From Halomonas sp. M4R1S46 (GTDB lineage Bacteria > Pseudomonadota > Gammaproteobacteria > Pseudomonadales > Halomonadaceae), in the NCBI RefSeq assembly GCF_025725685.1, contig NZ_CP107008.1:1488001-1552000 (forward strand): 64,000 nt of DNA, written 5' to 3'. The position numbers were made by a program, and so were the translations under genes. The notes beneath the pieces are model-generated. The model searched no databases and was not told where the DNA came from. It saw only the letters and a program-made list of their open reading frames with translations. Below are positions 41,798 through 53,640 of the stretch, one piece after another. Numbering within the stretch: the first letter of the stretch is position 1; every line of letters begins with the position of its first letter.

Positions 41798-44088
41798 GGG
41801 GCGTTCCTCCCGTTGCCTTCGACGTCGCGCGTTCCGGCCTCGGATGCCGTCGGGAGGGGGGCGCCAGGCCCGCTCAGCAGCTCGGCCGCCTGCTCGCGGA
41901 CCCAGGCCGAGACGGTGGTCGCCTGCATCTTCTCGGCGGCCTGGCTATGCTCGGCCGCGCGCGAGGTCTCCTCCAGGGCATGTCCTGCCCGGGCCAGGAT
42001 GGCATGGGCCAGCAGCCGTTCGCTGTCGCGCTCGAGGGCCTGGGCATTGGCGAGGGCCTCCTCGGCGGCGAGGCTCGCCTCGCGGGGGCGCCGGCGGGCC
42101 AGGTGCAGCCGTGCCGCCCGGTTGAGCACCCAGGCCAGGCGGTGCTTGGCATCGGCGTCGCGCAGTGCCGGCAGGGCGGCCGCCAGGGGGCGCGGCTCAT
42201 CGTCCTCGGCCAGCCGGCACAGGGCCTCGGCGGCATGGGCGAAGGGACCCTCGCTGCCGCCGCGCAGGCGATCGCCCAGGGCGACGAGGGCCTGGCAGCG
42301 CTGGCGCGCCGTCGGGTAGTGGCCCGTCTCCAGTGCCATCATCATCAGGTACTCGTTGGCCTGGAACTCGCCGAGGCGGTCGCCGCCGGCCTTGCACAGG
42401 GTGCGCGCCTCCTGGAAGGCCGCTTCCGCCTCCGTGCCCCGGGCGTCGTGCCAGGCCAGCAGGCCCCGCGCCAGCGACATTGCCGGATGGGTGAGGTGAT
42501 GCCGGTCGGCGCGCGCCTCGGCACTGGTCAGCAGGGTCCTGGCCTGGTCCAGGTCGCGCTCCAGCATGGCCAGGCAGCGAGCGGCCTCGGCCATGGCGAT
42601 GACCTGTTCGGGATCCTCGGCGCTGCGGGTCACCCGCTCCGACTGCAGGGCCTCCTCCCGGGCGTGGCCCCACTGGCCGTGGGCCCAGCGCAGGTGGCTG
42701 GCCAGGTGATAGCCGAGCCGGGCGTGGGCCAGGTCGCCATGTTCCAGGGCCTGTTCGGCGAGCTCCACCAGCGCCTCGGCGGTCGCCTCCCAGTCCGCCG
42801 GTGGGGCGGCGCCCAGCTCCACGGCATGGAGGTCGAGCAGCAGGCAGATACGGCGCCGGCCGGGCAGGCTCTCGGCCAGTGCCAGGCCGCGCCGGGCCAG
42901 GCGCAGGGCCTCGTCATTGGCGAAGAAGCGCAGGCACAGGCGTCCGGCGGTGACCAGGGCCTCGGCGGCCAGTGCCGGATCGCCGCTGCGCTGGGCGTGA
43001 TGGGCGAGCTCCGCGGCCTCGTCCAGGTCGTGGCTGGACGACGCCACCAGGTGGTGGGCGATGCTGCGGTGCATGACCTGCCGCCGTGCCGGGGAGATGG
43101 TCGCATAGAGGCGGCCGACCAGCTCATCGTCGGCGAAGCACAGGCCCTGCTCGCGGGACGCCAGCCACCCGAGGCGCTCGGCGGTCTCCAGGGCCAGGCC
43201 GATCCGGTGACTGTCCAGGCCGCTGTAGCGGGCCAGGGCGCCCGTGTCGGGGCAACGGCCGAGCAGCGACGCCCACTGCAGCAGCTCCCGGGTATCGGGC
43301 TCGAGCCCTGCCAGGATCTCGGCCTGACCGGCGGGTGCCGGGGCCGACGTCGGCGGCGTGCCCGGCCCCTTGACCGGGTGGCGCCTGGCCGCCGGCAGGG
43401 CCCCGGAAACGGGCAGGCCCGCCTCCTGGAGCAGGCGCATGCCGAGCTGGTACTGCTGCTCGGCCTCCCGGGGGCGATGCAGGGCCTGGAGCAGGCGTAC
43501 CAGCCGGGCGCGGGCCGGCTCGTCGAAGGGGTTCAGCCGGACCAGGGCCTGGGCATGGGGGAGGGCGCGCTCGGGCGCCTCGCCGAGTCGTTCCACCAGC
43601 GCCCCCAACAGTCGCGACTGGGCGCGCATGGCGCCCTCCCGCTCGGCCAGGCACCAGCTGTGGAAGTCGTGCAGGTTGGGCAGCTCCAGGCCTTCCAGGA
43701 AGGGGCCGCGGTAGCGGGCGGCGGTGGTCGCCAGGCAGGCGAGGTCGGCGTCCGGCAGCTCCCGGTCGACCAGGCGGTGCAGTCGCAGCACGTCCACGTC
43801 CAGGTCCTCGAGATCCAGGCCGACCGACAGGCGATCGGCGACGAGGCGCGTCCGGTCCGGTGTGTCCACGAGGCGGCGCAGCTTGGACAGGCTCCAGCGC
43901 AGCGAGCCGCGGGGATCATCGGGCAGCTCCCAGAGCAGCTCGCAGAGGCGCTCCCGACTGATCGGGCGGGCGTGGAGGGCGAGGTAGGCCAGCAGGGCGC
44001 GGGTCTTCCGCGACGGGGGCAGCGACACCGGGCGGTCGTCGTGCAGGACCTCGAGGTCGCCCAGCAGGTTGAGGGTCAAGGCGCACAT
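41794..44088 (-). CDS. BTAD-domain (SARP-like) transcriptional regulator with TPR-like C-terminus
   Basis: A 764-residue regulator. Residues ~1-95 are an OmpR-type winged helix (LNLLGDLEVLHDDRPVSLPP, KTRALLAYLALH). Residues ~95-245 form the bacterial transcriptional activation domain (LVDRELPDADLACLATTAAR). The rest is long helical-repeat sequence. No Walker A is visible, unlike AfsR with its STAND ATPase. The ATG after GGGAAG is preferred over one 14 codons earlier. It is linked to the DUF4242 gene and divergent from the AhpD-like gene; shared promoter repeats suggest it controls this whole block. Confidence 0.82.
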   Translation of the reverse strand: MCALTLNLLGDLEVLHDDRPVSLPPSRKTRALLAYLALHARPISRERLCELLWELPDDPRGSLRWSLSKLRRLVDTPDRTRLVADRLSVGLDLEDLDVDVLRLHRLVDRELPDADLACLATTAARYRGPFLEGLELPNLHDFHSWCLAEREGAMRAQSRLLGALVERLGEAPERALPHAQALVRLNPFDEPARARLVRLLQALHRPREAEQQYQLGMRLLQEAGLPVSGALPAARRHPVKGPGTPPTSAPAPAGQAEILAGLEPDTRELLQWASLLGRCPDTGALARYSGLDSHRIGLALETAERLGWLASREQGLCFADDELVGRLYATISPARRQVMHRSIAHHLVASSSHDLDEAAELAHHAQRSGDPALAAEALVTAGRLCLRFFANDEALRLARRGLALAESLPGRRRICLLLDLHAVELGAAPPADWEATAEALVELAEQALEHGDLAHARLGYHLASHLRWAHGQWGHAREEALQSERVTRSAEDPEQVIAMAEAARCLAMLERDLDQARTLLTSAEARADRHHLTHPAMSLARGLLAWHDARGTEAEAAFQEARTLCKAGGDRLGEFQANEYLMMMALETGHYPTARQRCQALVALGDRLRGGSEGPFAHAAEALCRLAEDDEPRPLAAALPALRDADAKHRLAWVLNRAARLHLARRRPREASLAAEEALANAQALERDSERLLAHAILARAGHALEETSRAAEHSQAAEKMQATTVSAWVREQAAELLSGPGAPLPTASEAGTRDVEGNGRNAP

Positions 44089-44198
44089 GGCAGCTTCCCG
44101 ACGGCCGGCTCGTGCCAGTCGTGACGCCATCAGTATAGCCCGGCATGCCTCGCCATCCGCGCGTTTCGTCGGAGGGATGACGCCGGCGCGCGCAAAAT

Positions 44199-44218
44199 AC
44201 CACGCTGGCTCCCACGTC
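44199..44218 (-). promoter_or_regulatory. Direct-repeat motif upstream of the AhpD-like gene
   Basis: On the minus strand it reads ACGTGGGAGCCAGCGTGGTA, 17 of 20 positions identical to the motif at 41209-41228. Relative to the presumed target gene (AhpD-like, plus strand) its orientation is the same as that of the other site relative to the OsmC gene. Located about 120 bp before the start codon. Confidence 0.6.
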
Positions 44219-44339
44219 TTCTTCCTCGTCGCGGAATGATGCTGCCGGTATCGAGTGCCACGCCTCCCGGGGCTCGACTCCCCGGGCTCGGTCCGGGACC
44301 GCCCGTCGGCCCGGGCCCCGACATTCAGGAGAACCGGTC

Positions 44340-44954
44340 ATGAGCTATATCGAGACGATCGCCCCGGAAGTGGCCGAGGGCGAGGTGCTGGCGCTGTACC
44401 AGCGCCAGCAGGCGCACTTCGGCTACCTGCCCAACTATGCCCGGGTGTTCAGCCACCGCCCCGACGTGATGGCAAGCTGGGCGAGCCTGCTGGCGACCAT
44501 CCGGCGACATGTCGCGCCGCGCCGCTTCGAACTGGTTACCCTGGCTTCCGCCCAGGCCCTGGGCAACAGCTACTGCGCCCTGGCCCATGCCCGTGCGCTC
44601 GGCGAGCTGCTGGGCATGGACGCCGCGCGGGACGTGGTGGCCGGCGAGGCCAGCTCCCTGAGCGACGTGGAACACGCCATCATGGCCTTCGCCCGCAAGG
44701 TGGCCTGCCAGGCCCCGGCGGTGACGGCCGAGGATATCGAGGGCCTGCGCGAGCAGGGACTGGCCGACGACGAGATCTTCGACATCGTCGCCGTGGCCGC
44801 GGCGAGAGCCTTCTTCACCCGCATCCTGGATGGCCTGGGCGCCGAGCCGGATGCGGCCTATCGTGAGCTGCCCGAACCGCTGCGCGAGGCGCTCACCGTG
44901 GGGCGCCCCATCGCCCGGCCGGCGACGGGGGCGGCGGAGCAGGCGCTGTCGGGA

Positions 44955-44966
<12 letters not shown>
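44340..44966 (+). CDS. AhpD-like/carboxymuconolactone decarboxylase-fold protein
   Basis: A 208-residue all-helical protein of the uncharacterised peroxidase-related branch of the AhpD/CMD family. The active-site helix NSYCALAHARAL keeps the resolving-type C79 and H83 but has Asn76 in place of the first Cys of the CxxCxxxH motif. It cannot act as a standard disulfide peroxidase. GGAGAACC precedes the ATG. It overlaps the acoR 3' end by 12 bp, convergent. Probably part of the BTAD-controlled block. Confidence 0.85.
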
Positions 44967-46931
<1,965 letters not shown>

Positions 46932-47039
46932 GGTCATGGCCTTTCGAAGGCATACCGGCGTGGCATGGTGTTGTCGTTGTCCTGCCCTTCAAGGTACGAC
47001 CCCGCAACGCCTCCGAAGATGCGACCTTGGTCGCCCCCA

Positions 47040-47087
47040 TTACACCTGTAACGTCATCTGTAAATTCCCCTGTCACGCCGGTTGTAA
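47040..47087. promoter_or_regulatory. TTACACCTGTAA palindrome and further TGTAA half-sites, candidate AcoR enhancer
   Basis: A perfect TTACA-CC-TGTAA palindrome (47040-47051) is followed by TGTAA at 47059-47063 and 47083-47087. The cluster lies 100-150 bp upstream of the sigma-54 promoter, the usual enhancer distance, and between acoR and the operon it should activate. Confidence 0.6.
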
Positions 47088-47187
47088 TGCCCGGTGTCCC
47101 TAGCGGCCTCGCCAGGGGTCGATATCCCCCTCCGCGTTCGAATGATTCCCTCCAAAAACATGGCACTGGCCTTTTTAGGGCGCTTTC

Positions 47188-47203
47188 TGGCACGAAAGCT
47201 GCT
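47188..47203 (+). promoter_or_regulatory. Sigma-54 (-24/-12) promoter TGGCACGAAAGCTGCT
   Basis: It matches the TGGCACR-N4-TTGCW consensus at all fixed positions but one (C for the first T of the -12 element). Located 83 bp upstream of the first gene of the acetoin operon and divergent from acoR, an enhancer-binding activator. It explains how the long operon is switched on by acetoin. Confidence 0.75.
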
Positions 47204-47285
47204 CTGTCATGGCGTGCGGCCCCGTGCCGCCCTGGCTGATCAACGAGCGTGACGATCGCGTCCGCATAACAAGAGGAGCCATGCC

Positions 47286-47804
47286 ATGACCCTTTCCCCC
47301 AAGGCGACGACGCTCAGCCGGCGCCGCTTCCTCAGCCTCTCCGGGCAGGGCGCGCTGCTGGCCGGCGGCCTGGCGCTGGCCGCCGGCGGCCTCTGGCCGC
47401 GCTGGGCCCTGGCCGAGCCCGACCTCGCCGCCGGCCTGCTGCGCATGGGCCGCGACATCTACCCCCACGAGGCGATCGCCGACCGCTACTACCTGGCGCC
47501 CCTCGAGCCGCTGCTCGAGCGCGATCGGGCGCTGATCGCCGACGGCCTGGCCGATCTCGACCGCCGGGCTCGCGAGGCTCACGGCACCCGCTACGGCGAG
47601 ATCCCCCGGGAAGCCGACCGGGTGGCGCTGCTGCGCCAGATCGAGGACGGCGACTTCTTCCAGCGGGTCCGCAACACCCTGGTGGTGGGCCTCTACGACA
47701 ACCCCGAATTGTGGCAGCCGCACTTCGGCTACGAGGGGGCCTCCTGGCAGCAGGGCGGCTACCTGTACCGCGGCTTCGACGACCTGGTGATCGACTGGCT
47801 GTAA
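47286..47804 (+). CDS. Tat-exported small subunit, gluconate 2-dehydrogenase subunit 3 family
   Basis: A 172-residue protein with a twin-arginine signal (SRRRFLSLSGQGALLAGGLA, cleavage near RWALAEP). The mature part has ADRYYLAPLEPLLERDRAL and FFQRVRNTLVVGLYDNPELW. The conserved GYEGASWQQGGYLYRGFDDL ends it and is typical of subunit 3 of flavin dehydrogenases such as gluconate and fructose dehydrogenase. In those complexes the small subunit carries the signal that exports the flavin subunit. First gene of the operon. Confidence 0.88.
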   Translation: MTLSPKATTLSRRRFLSLSGQGALLAGGLALAAGGLWPRWALAEPDLAAGLLRMGRDIYPHEAIADRYYLAPLEPLLERDRALIADGLADLDRRAREAHGTRYGEIPREADRVALLRQIEDGDFFQRVRNTLVVGLYDNPELWQPHFGYEGASWQQGGYLYRGFDDLVIDWL

Positions 47805-47849
47805 GGGCGCAGGCCACCGACACGCACAACGATAACGAGGAGACACGCC

Positions 47850-49430
47850 ATGACGACCCGTTTCGCCCATGACGACGACGGTGTGGTGGTGATCATCGGC
47901 TCCGGTGCCGGCGGCGGCACCCTGGCCCACGCGCTCGCCAAGAAGGGTATCAAGAGCGTGGTGCTGGAGGCCGGCAAGCGCTACCGGATGAACGACATCG
48001 AGAACGACGAGTGGGAGATGTTCAAGAAGATCTCCTGGCTCGACGAGCGCATCACCGCCGGGCCCCGCCAGCTCACCGAGACCTTCCCCAACCTGCCGGC
48101 CTGGATCGTCAAGGGGGTGGGCGGCAGCACCATCCACTGGGCCGGCGTCTCGCTGCGCTTCCAGCCTCACGAGTTCCGGCTGCACAGCGAGGTCGGCGAT
48201 ATCAAGGGCGCCAATCTGCTGGACTGGCCGATCTCCTATGAGGAACTCGAGCCCTACTACGTGCAGGCCGAGCGCCACATGGGGGTGACCGGCGAGTCCA
48301 CCGGCATGCCTTACCACCAGTGGAACAACAACTTCAAGGTACTGGCGGCGGGTGCCGAGCGCGTCGGCTACACGAAGCTACGCGCCGGGCCCATGGCGAT
48401 CAATACCGAGGAATACGACGAGCGCGGGCGCTGCATGCAGGCCGGCTTCTGCATGCAAGGCTGCCGCTTCGGGGCCAAGTGGTCGACCATGTACACCGAT
48501 ATCCCCCGCGCCGAGGCGAGCGGCCTTTGCGAGGTGCGCCCGCGCTCCATGGCCCTGCAAATCGAGCACGACGCCAACGGGCGCGCCACCGGGGTGGTCT
48601 ACGCCGACGGCGACGGCAACCGCCATCGCCAGAAGGCGCGGGCGGTGTGCGTGGCGGGCAACTCCATCGAGTCGCCGCGGCTGCTGCTCAACTCCCACTC
48701 GTCGCTGTTCCCCGAGGGCCTGGCCAACTCCTCGGGACAGGTGGGACGCAACTACATGACCCACGCCACCAGCTGCATCTTCGGTGTGATGCCGAAACCC
48801 GTGCATATGCACCGGGGCACCACCTTCGCCGGGATCATCTCCGACGAGGCACGCCTCGACCGCTCCCGGGGCTTCGTCGGCGGCTACACCCTGGAGGTGA
48901 TGTCGCTGGGCGTGCCCTTCTTCGCCAAGTTCATGGATCCCACCCAGGCCGGCTGGGGGCGCGAGATCACCACCGCCCTGGACAAGTACGACCACCTTTC
49001 CGGGGTGTGGATCTGCGGCGAGGATCTGCCGGTGGAGGCCAACGGCATCTCGCTGCATGACACCAAGAAGGACCAGCACGGCCTGCCGGTGCCCATCGTC
49101 TACAAGGGCGATCACCCCAACGACGAAAAGGTGCGAAGCCACGGCGAACAGCAGGCGCGACGCTGCTACGAGGCCGCCGGCGCCGAGCGCATCTTCCGCG
49201 TGCCGGACTTCCCCACCAGCCACAACGTGGGCACCAACCGCATGAGCGCGCAGCCCGCCGATGGTGTGGTCAACCGCTTCGGCCAGACCCACGACATCGA
49301 CAACCTGTTCGTCTCCGACGGCAGCCAGTTCACCTCGAGCGGCGCCGAGAACCCGACCCTGACCATCGTCGCCCTGGCGCTGCGCCAGGCCGACCACATC
49401 GCCGCGCGCATGCAGCGCCGCGAACTCTGA
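47850..49430 (+). CDS. GMC-family flavin oxidoreductase (periplasmic dehydrogenase large subunit)
   Basis: A 526-residue FAD enzyme. It has VVIIGSGAGGGTLAHALAKK near the start, GVGGSTIHWAGVSLRF, SIESPRLLLNSHS and the C-terminal active-site region FPTSHNVGTNRMS with NLFVSDGSQFTSSGAENPTL. The small Tat subunit gene precedes it, so export as a complex is likely since it has no signal of its own. No cytochrome c subunit gene follows. Its place in the acetoin operon suggests oxidation of 2,3-butanediol or a related alcohol. Confidence 0.9.
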   Translation: MTTRFAHDDDGVVVIIGSGAGGGTLAHALAKKGIKSVVLEAGKRYRMNDIENDEWEMFKKISWLDERITAGPRQLTETFPNLPAWIVKGVGGSTIHWAGVSLRFQPHEFRLHSEVGDIKGANLLDWPISYEELEPYYVQAERHMGVTGESTGMPYHQWNNNFKVLAAGAERVGYTKLRAGPMAINTEEYDERGRCMQAGFCMQGCRFGAKWSTMYTDIPRAEASGLCEVRPRSMALQIEHDANGRATGVVYADGDGNRHRQKARAVCVAGNSIESPRLLLNSHSSLFPEGLANSSGQVGRNYMTHATSCIFGVMPKPVHMHRGTTFAGIISDEARLDRSRGFVGGYTLEVMSLGVPFFAKFMDPTQAGWGREITTALDKYDHLSGVWICGEDLPVEANGISLHDTKKDQHGLPVPIVYKGDHPNDEKVRSHGEQQARRCYEAAGAERIFRVPDFPTSHNVGTNRMSAQPADGVVNRFGQTHDIDNLFVSDGSQFTSSGAENPTLTIVALALRQADHIAARMQRREL

Positions 49431-49444
49431 GCGGAGGATTCCCC

Positions 49445-50431
49445 ATGCAACCGACCCGCGACCAACGGCTGTGGATGTATCGCCAGATGGTGACCAGCCG
49501 CTACCTCGAGGAGCGCATCGAGACGCTCTACATGGAAGGCAAGACCCCGGTGTTCAACATGGCCAAGGGGCCCATCCCCGGCGAGATGCACCTCTCCAAT
49601 GGCCAGGAACCCTGCGCGGTGGGCGTCTGCGCCCACCTGGGCGCCGAGGACATCGTCACCGCCACCCACCGGCCGCACCACATCGCCGTGGCCAAGGGCG
49701 TCGACCTGGATGCCATGGTCGCCGAGATCTTCGGCAAGGCCACCGGCCTCGCCGGCGGCCGTGGCGGCCACATGCACCTCTTCGACGAGGCCGTGAACTT
49801 CTCCTGCTCGGGGATCATCGGCGAGGGCCTGGGGCCAGCGGTGGGTGCCGCGCTGTCGCGCAAGATGCAGGGCAAGCCGGGGGTAGCCGTGGCCTTCATG
49901 GGGGAGGGAGCCGCCAACCAGGGCGCCTTCCACGAGGCCCTGAACCTGGCCGCCGTCTGGGATCTGCCGGTGGTCTTCGTCATCGAGGACAACGCCTGGG
50001 GCATTTCGGTGGCCAAGCAGGCCTCCACCGCCGTGCCGCGCAACGACCTGCGCGCCAGTGCCTACGGCATGCCCGGCCACCACGTGGCCGACAACGACGT
50101 GGATGGCGTTTTCGCCGCGGCCGGCGTGGCCATCGCCCGGGCCCGCGAGGGCCAGGGCCCGAGCCTGATCGAGATCGAGACCGCGCGACTGGCCGGCCAC
50201 TTCATGGGCGACGGCGAGGACTACCGCCCCGAGGGCGAGAAGGCCGGCCTCGAGGCCCGCGACCCCATCCCGCGCTACCGCTGGGCGCTGCTCGAGGCCG
50301 GGCTGATCGACGAGGCCGGCGATAGCTCGCTCGTCGCCGAGGCCCACGCCCGGGTCGAGTCGGCCATCCGCTTCGCCCAGGACAGCGAGTTTCTGCCACC
50401 CGAGGCGGCGCTGGAGACGGTCTTCGTCTGA
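49445..50431 (+). CDS. acoA: Acetoin dehydrogenase E1 component, alpha subunit
   Basis: A 328-residue thiamine-diphosphate enzyme subunit. The ThDP motif is GEGAANQGAFHEALNLA through VIEDNAWGIS. ATHRPHHIAVAKGVDLDAM and GGRGGHMHLFDEAVNFSC are typical E1-alpha segments. With AcoB it cleaves acetoin and passes the acetyl group to a lipoyl domain. Ribosome site GGAGG. It is separated from acoB by the butanediol dehydrogenase gene. Confidence 0.93.
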   Translation: MQPTRDQRLWMYRQMVTSRYLEERIETLYMEGKTPVFNMAKGPIPGEMHLSNGQEPCAVGVCAHLGAEDIVTATHRPHHIAVAKGVDLDAMVAEIFGKATGLAGGRGGHMHLFDEAVNFSCSGIIGEGLGPAVGAALSRKMQGKPGVAVAFMGEGAANQGAFHEALNLAAVWDLPVVFVIEDNAWGISVAKQASTAVPRNDLRASAYGMPGHHVADNDVDGVFAAAGVAIARAREGQGPSLIEIETARLAGHFMGDGEDYRPEGEKAGLEARDPIPRYRWALLEAGLIDEAGDSSLVAEAHARVESAIRFAQDSEFLPPEAALETVFV

Positions 50432-50470
50432 CGGGGGCATGAATCGATAACAACAACCAGGAGCAATGCC

Positions 50471-51538
50471 ATGAATACGATGCAAGCAGCGGTCTGGCAC
50501 GGCCGCCAGGACGTGCGCCTCGAGACGGTGCCGCGTCCCGAGGCCCCGGCGGTGGGCTGGGTCCAGGTGCGGGTCCACTGGTGCGGGATCTGCGGCTCCG
50601 ACCTCCACGAGTACCTGGCCGGTCCGGTGTTCATCCCGGTGGATGCGCCGCATCCGCTCACCGGGGTGCAGGGCCAGTGCATCCTCGGCCACGAGTTCTG
50701 CGGCGAGATCGTCGCGGTGGGCGAGGGCGTCGCCGGGCTGGCGCCCGGCGAGCGGGTGGCCGCCGACGCCTGCCAGCATTGCGGCGAGTGTGCCGACTGC
50801 CGAGAGGGCCGCTACAACCTCTGCGAGCGGCTGGCATTCACCGGGCTGATGAACGATGGCGCCTTCGCCGAGTTCGTCAACGTGCCTGCCAATATCGTCT
50901 ATCCGCTGCCCGAGGGATTTCCCACGGAAGCCGGGGCGCTGATCGAGCCCCTGGCGGTGGGCATGCACGCCGTGCGCAAGGCAGGCGTCGTGGCGGGGCG
51001 CAGCGTGGTGGTGGTCGGTGCCGGCACCATCGGCCTGTGCACCCTGATGTGCGCCCGGGCCGAGGGAGCGGCGCGGATCATCGTCCTGGAGATGTCCGCC
51101 GCCCGCAAGGAGAAGGCCCGGGAGGTCGGCGCCGATGTGGTGCTCGACCCCAGCGAGTGTGACGCCATCGCCGAGATCCAGGCGCTCACCGGCGGGCGCG
51201 GCGCCGAGCTGGCCTTCGAGTGCATCGGCCACAAGGACACCGCCAAGCTCGCCATCGACGCCGTCCGCAAGGCCGGGCGGGTGGTGATGGTGGGCATCTT
51301 CGAGGAGCCCAGCGCCTACAACTTCTTCGAGCTGGTGGCCAGCGAGAAGGAGGTGGTCGGCTCGCTGGCCTACAGCGGCGAGTTCGCCGATGTCATCCGC
51401 CTGATCGACCGGGGCGCCCTGGACGTCGAGCCGCTGATCACCGGGCGCATCACCCTGCCCGAGATCATCGACAAGGGCTTCGAGGAGCTGGTCCACCGCA
51501 AGGATCAGAACGTCAAGATCATCGTGCAGCCCGCCTGA
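50471..51538 (+). CDS. 2,3-Butanediol dehydrogenase (zinc, MDR family)
   Basis: A 355-residue medium-chain alcohol dehydrogenase. Catalytic zinc ligands lie in WCGICGSDLHEYLAGPVF and ILGHEFCGEI; the structural zinc cysteines are in CQHCGECADCREGRYNLC. The NAD fold motif is VVVVGAGTIGLCTLMCARA. The length and the DLHEYLAGPVFIP segment fit (R,R)-butanediol dehydrogenases, which interconvert 2,3-butanediol and acetoin, placing it directly ahead of AcoAB in the pathway. Its insertion between acoA and acoB is an unusual gene order. Confidence 0.92.
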   Translation: MNTMQAAVWHGRQDVRLETVPRPEAPAVGWVQVRVHWCGICGSDLHEYLAGPVFIPVDAPHPLTGVQGQCILGHEFCGEIVAVGEGVAGLAPGERVAADACQHCGECADCREGRYNLCERLAFTGLMNDGAFAEFVNVPANIVYPLPEGFPTEAGALIEPLAVGMHAVRKAGVVAGRSVVVVGAGTIGLCTLMCARAEGAARIIVLEMSAARKEKAREVGADVVLDPSECDAIAEIQALTGGRGAELAFECIGHKDTAKLAIDAVRKAGRVVMVGIFEEPSAYNFFELVASEKEVVGSLAYSGEFADVIRLIDRGALDVEPLITGRITLPEIIDKGFEELVHRKDQNVKIIVQPA

Positions 51539-51571
51539 GGCGGGCCGCCACGCCACCATCGAGGTGAAGAC

Positions 51572-52594
<1,023 letters not shown>

Positions 52595-52608
52595 CCAAGG
52601 AGAGATGC

Positions 52609-52845
52609 ATGAATACCGCGATTACCGTACCCGAGGACCTCTGGGAAGGCGACGGCGAGGGCGTGATCACCGCCTGGCTGGTCGACGACGGCGCCGAGGT
52701 CCACCAGGGCGACCTGGTGGCCGAGGTGATGGTCGAGAAGGCCCAGTACGAGATCGAGGCGCCCGTCTCGGGCGTGCTCACCATCGCCAGGCAGGAAGAC
52801 GAGGTGGTCGCCAAGGGCACCCCCATCGCCAGCCTGGAAGCCTGA
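52609..52845 (+). CDS. Free-standing lipoyl domain of the acetoin dehydrogenase complex
   Basis: A 78-residue protein that is just one biotinyl/lipoyl domain. It has WLVDDGAEVHQGDLVAEVMV, with the lipoylated lysine in VEKAQYEIEAPVSG. In most complexes this domain is the N-terminal part of E2; here it is a separate gene 11 bp ahead of the catalytic part. Ribosome site AAGGAGAG. Confidence 0.9.
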   Translation: MNTAITVPEDLWEGDGEGVITAWLVDDGAEVHQGDLVAEVMVEKAQYEIEAPVSGVLTIARQEDEVVAKGTPIASLEA

Positions 52846-52856
52846 GGAGGCCCGCC

Positions 52857-53627
52857 ATGCCACTCGACATTCAGAGTGCCGCCGCCCCCGAGGGGGCGGC
52901 TCGCCCGCCAGAAGGGGGAAGACGGGGGCCCCGCGAGATCCCGCTGCGCGGGATGCGCGGCATGATCGCCGCCCGGATGCGCGAGAGCCTGCAATCCAGC
53001 GCCCAGTTGACCCACCACGCCGGCGCCGAGCTCGGTGCCTTGCAGGCCCTGCGTGACCATTGCCGAGCCGCGGGCCTGCCGGCGCCCTCGGTGCAGGACC
53101 TGCTGCTGCGCCTGGTGGTGCAGACGCTGGCCGAGTTCCCGGCGCTGAACGCCACCCTGGAGGACAACCGCATCATCGAGCACCCCGGGGTCCACCTGGG
53201 ACTCGCCGTGCCGCTGCCCGACGACCTGCTGGTGGCGCCGGCGCTGTTCGACGCCCAGGTGATCGCGCTGGGCGCGCTGCCCGGGGCGCGTCGCGCGCTG
53301 GTGGCCAAGGCCCGGGCCGGCACGCTCGGCGTGCGCGAGCTGACCGGAGCCAGCTTCACGGTCTCCAACCTGGGACGCTCACGGGTGCATCACTTCACGC
53401 CCATCCTCAACGTACCCCAGGTGGCGATCCTCGGCATCGGCGGCACCCAGTGGCGGGCGTTGCCGGACGAGGACGGCGGCGTACGCCTGGCCGAAGTGAT
53501 CGGGTTGTCGCTGACCTTCGACCATCGGGCGGTGAACGGCGCGCCGGCGGCGGCCTTTCTGGATAGACTGGGGGAGCGCATCGAGACGCTCGCGTCCGAT
53601 GCCTTCGACCACGAACTGACCCAGTGA
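52857..53627 (+). CDS. E2 catalytic domain, dihydrolipoamide acetyltransferase (acoC-like)
   Basis: A 256-residue acetyltransferase domain with no lipoyl or peripheral-subunit-binding domain in front. It starts nearly at the catalytic fold (PLRGMRGMIAARMRESLQSS). It has GLAVPLPDDLLVAPALF, GASFTVSNLGRSRVHHFTPI and FDHRAVNGAPAAAFLD. The last is the active-site motif, with Asn where the usual DHRxxDG has Asp. It transfers acetyl from the lipoyl domain to CoA. Ribosome site GAGGAGG. Confidence 0.9.
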   Translation: MPLDIQSAAAPEGAARPPEGGRRGPREIPLRGMRGMIAARMRESLQSSAQLTHHAGAELGALQALRDHCRAAGLPAPSVQDLLLRLVVQTLAEFPALNATLEDNRIIEHPGVHLGLAVPLPDDLLVAPALFDAQVIALGALPGARRALVAKARAGTLGVRELTGASFTVSNLGRSRVHHFTPILNVPQVAILGIGGTQWRALPDEDGGVRLAEVIGLSLTFDHRAVNGAPAAAFLDRLGERIETLASDAFDHELTQ

Positions 53628-53640
53628 CACGGGGGAGACC

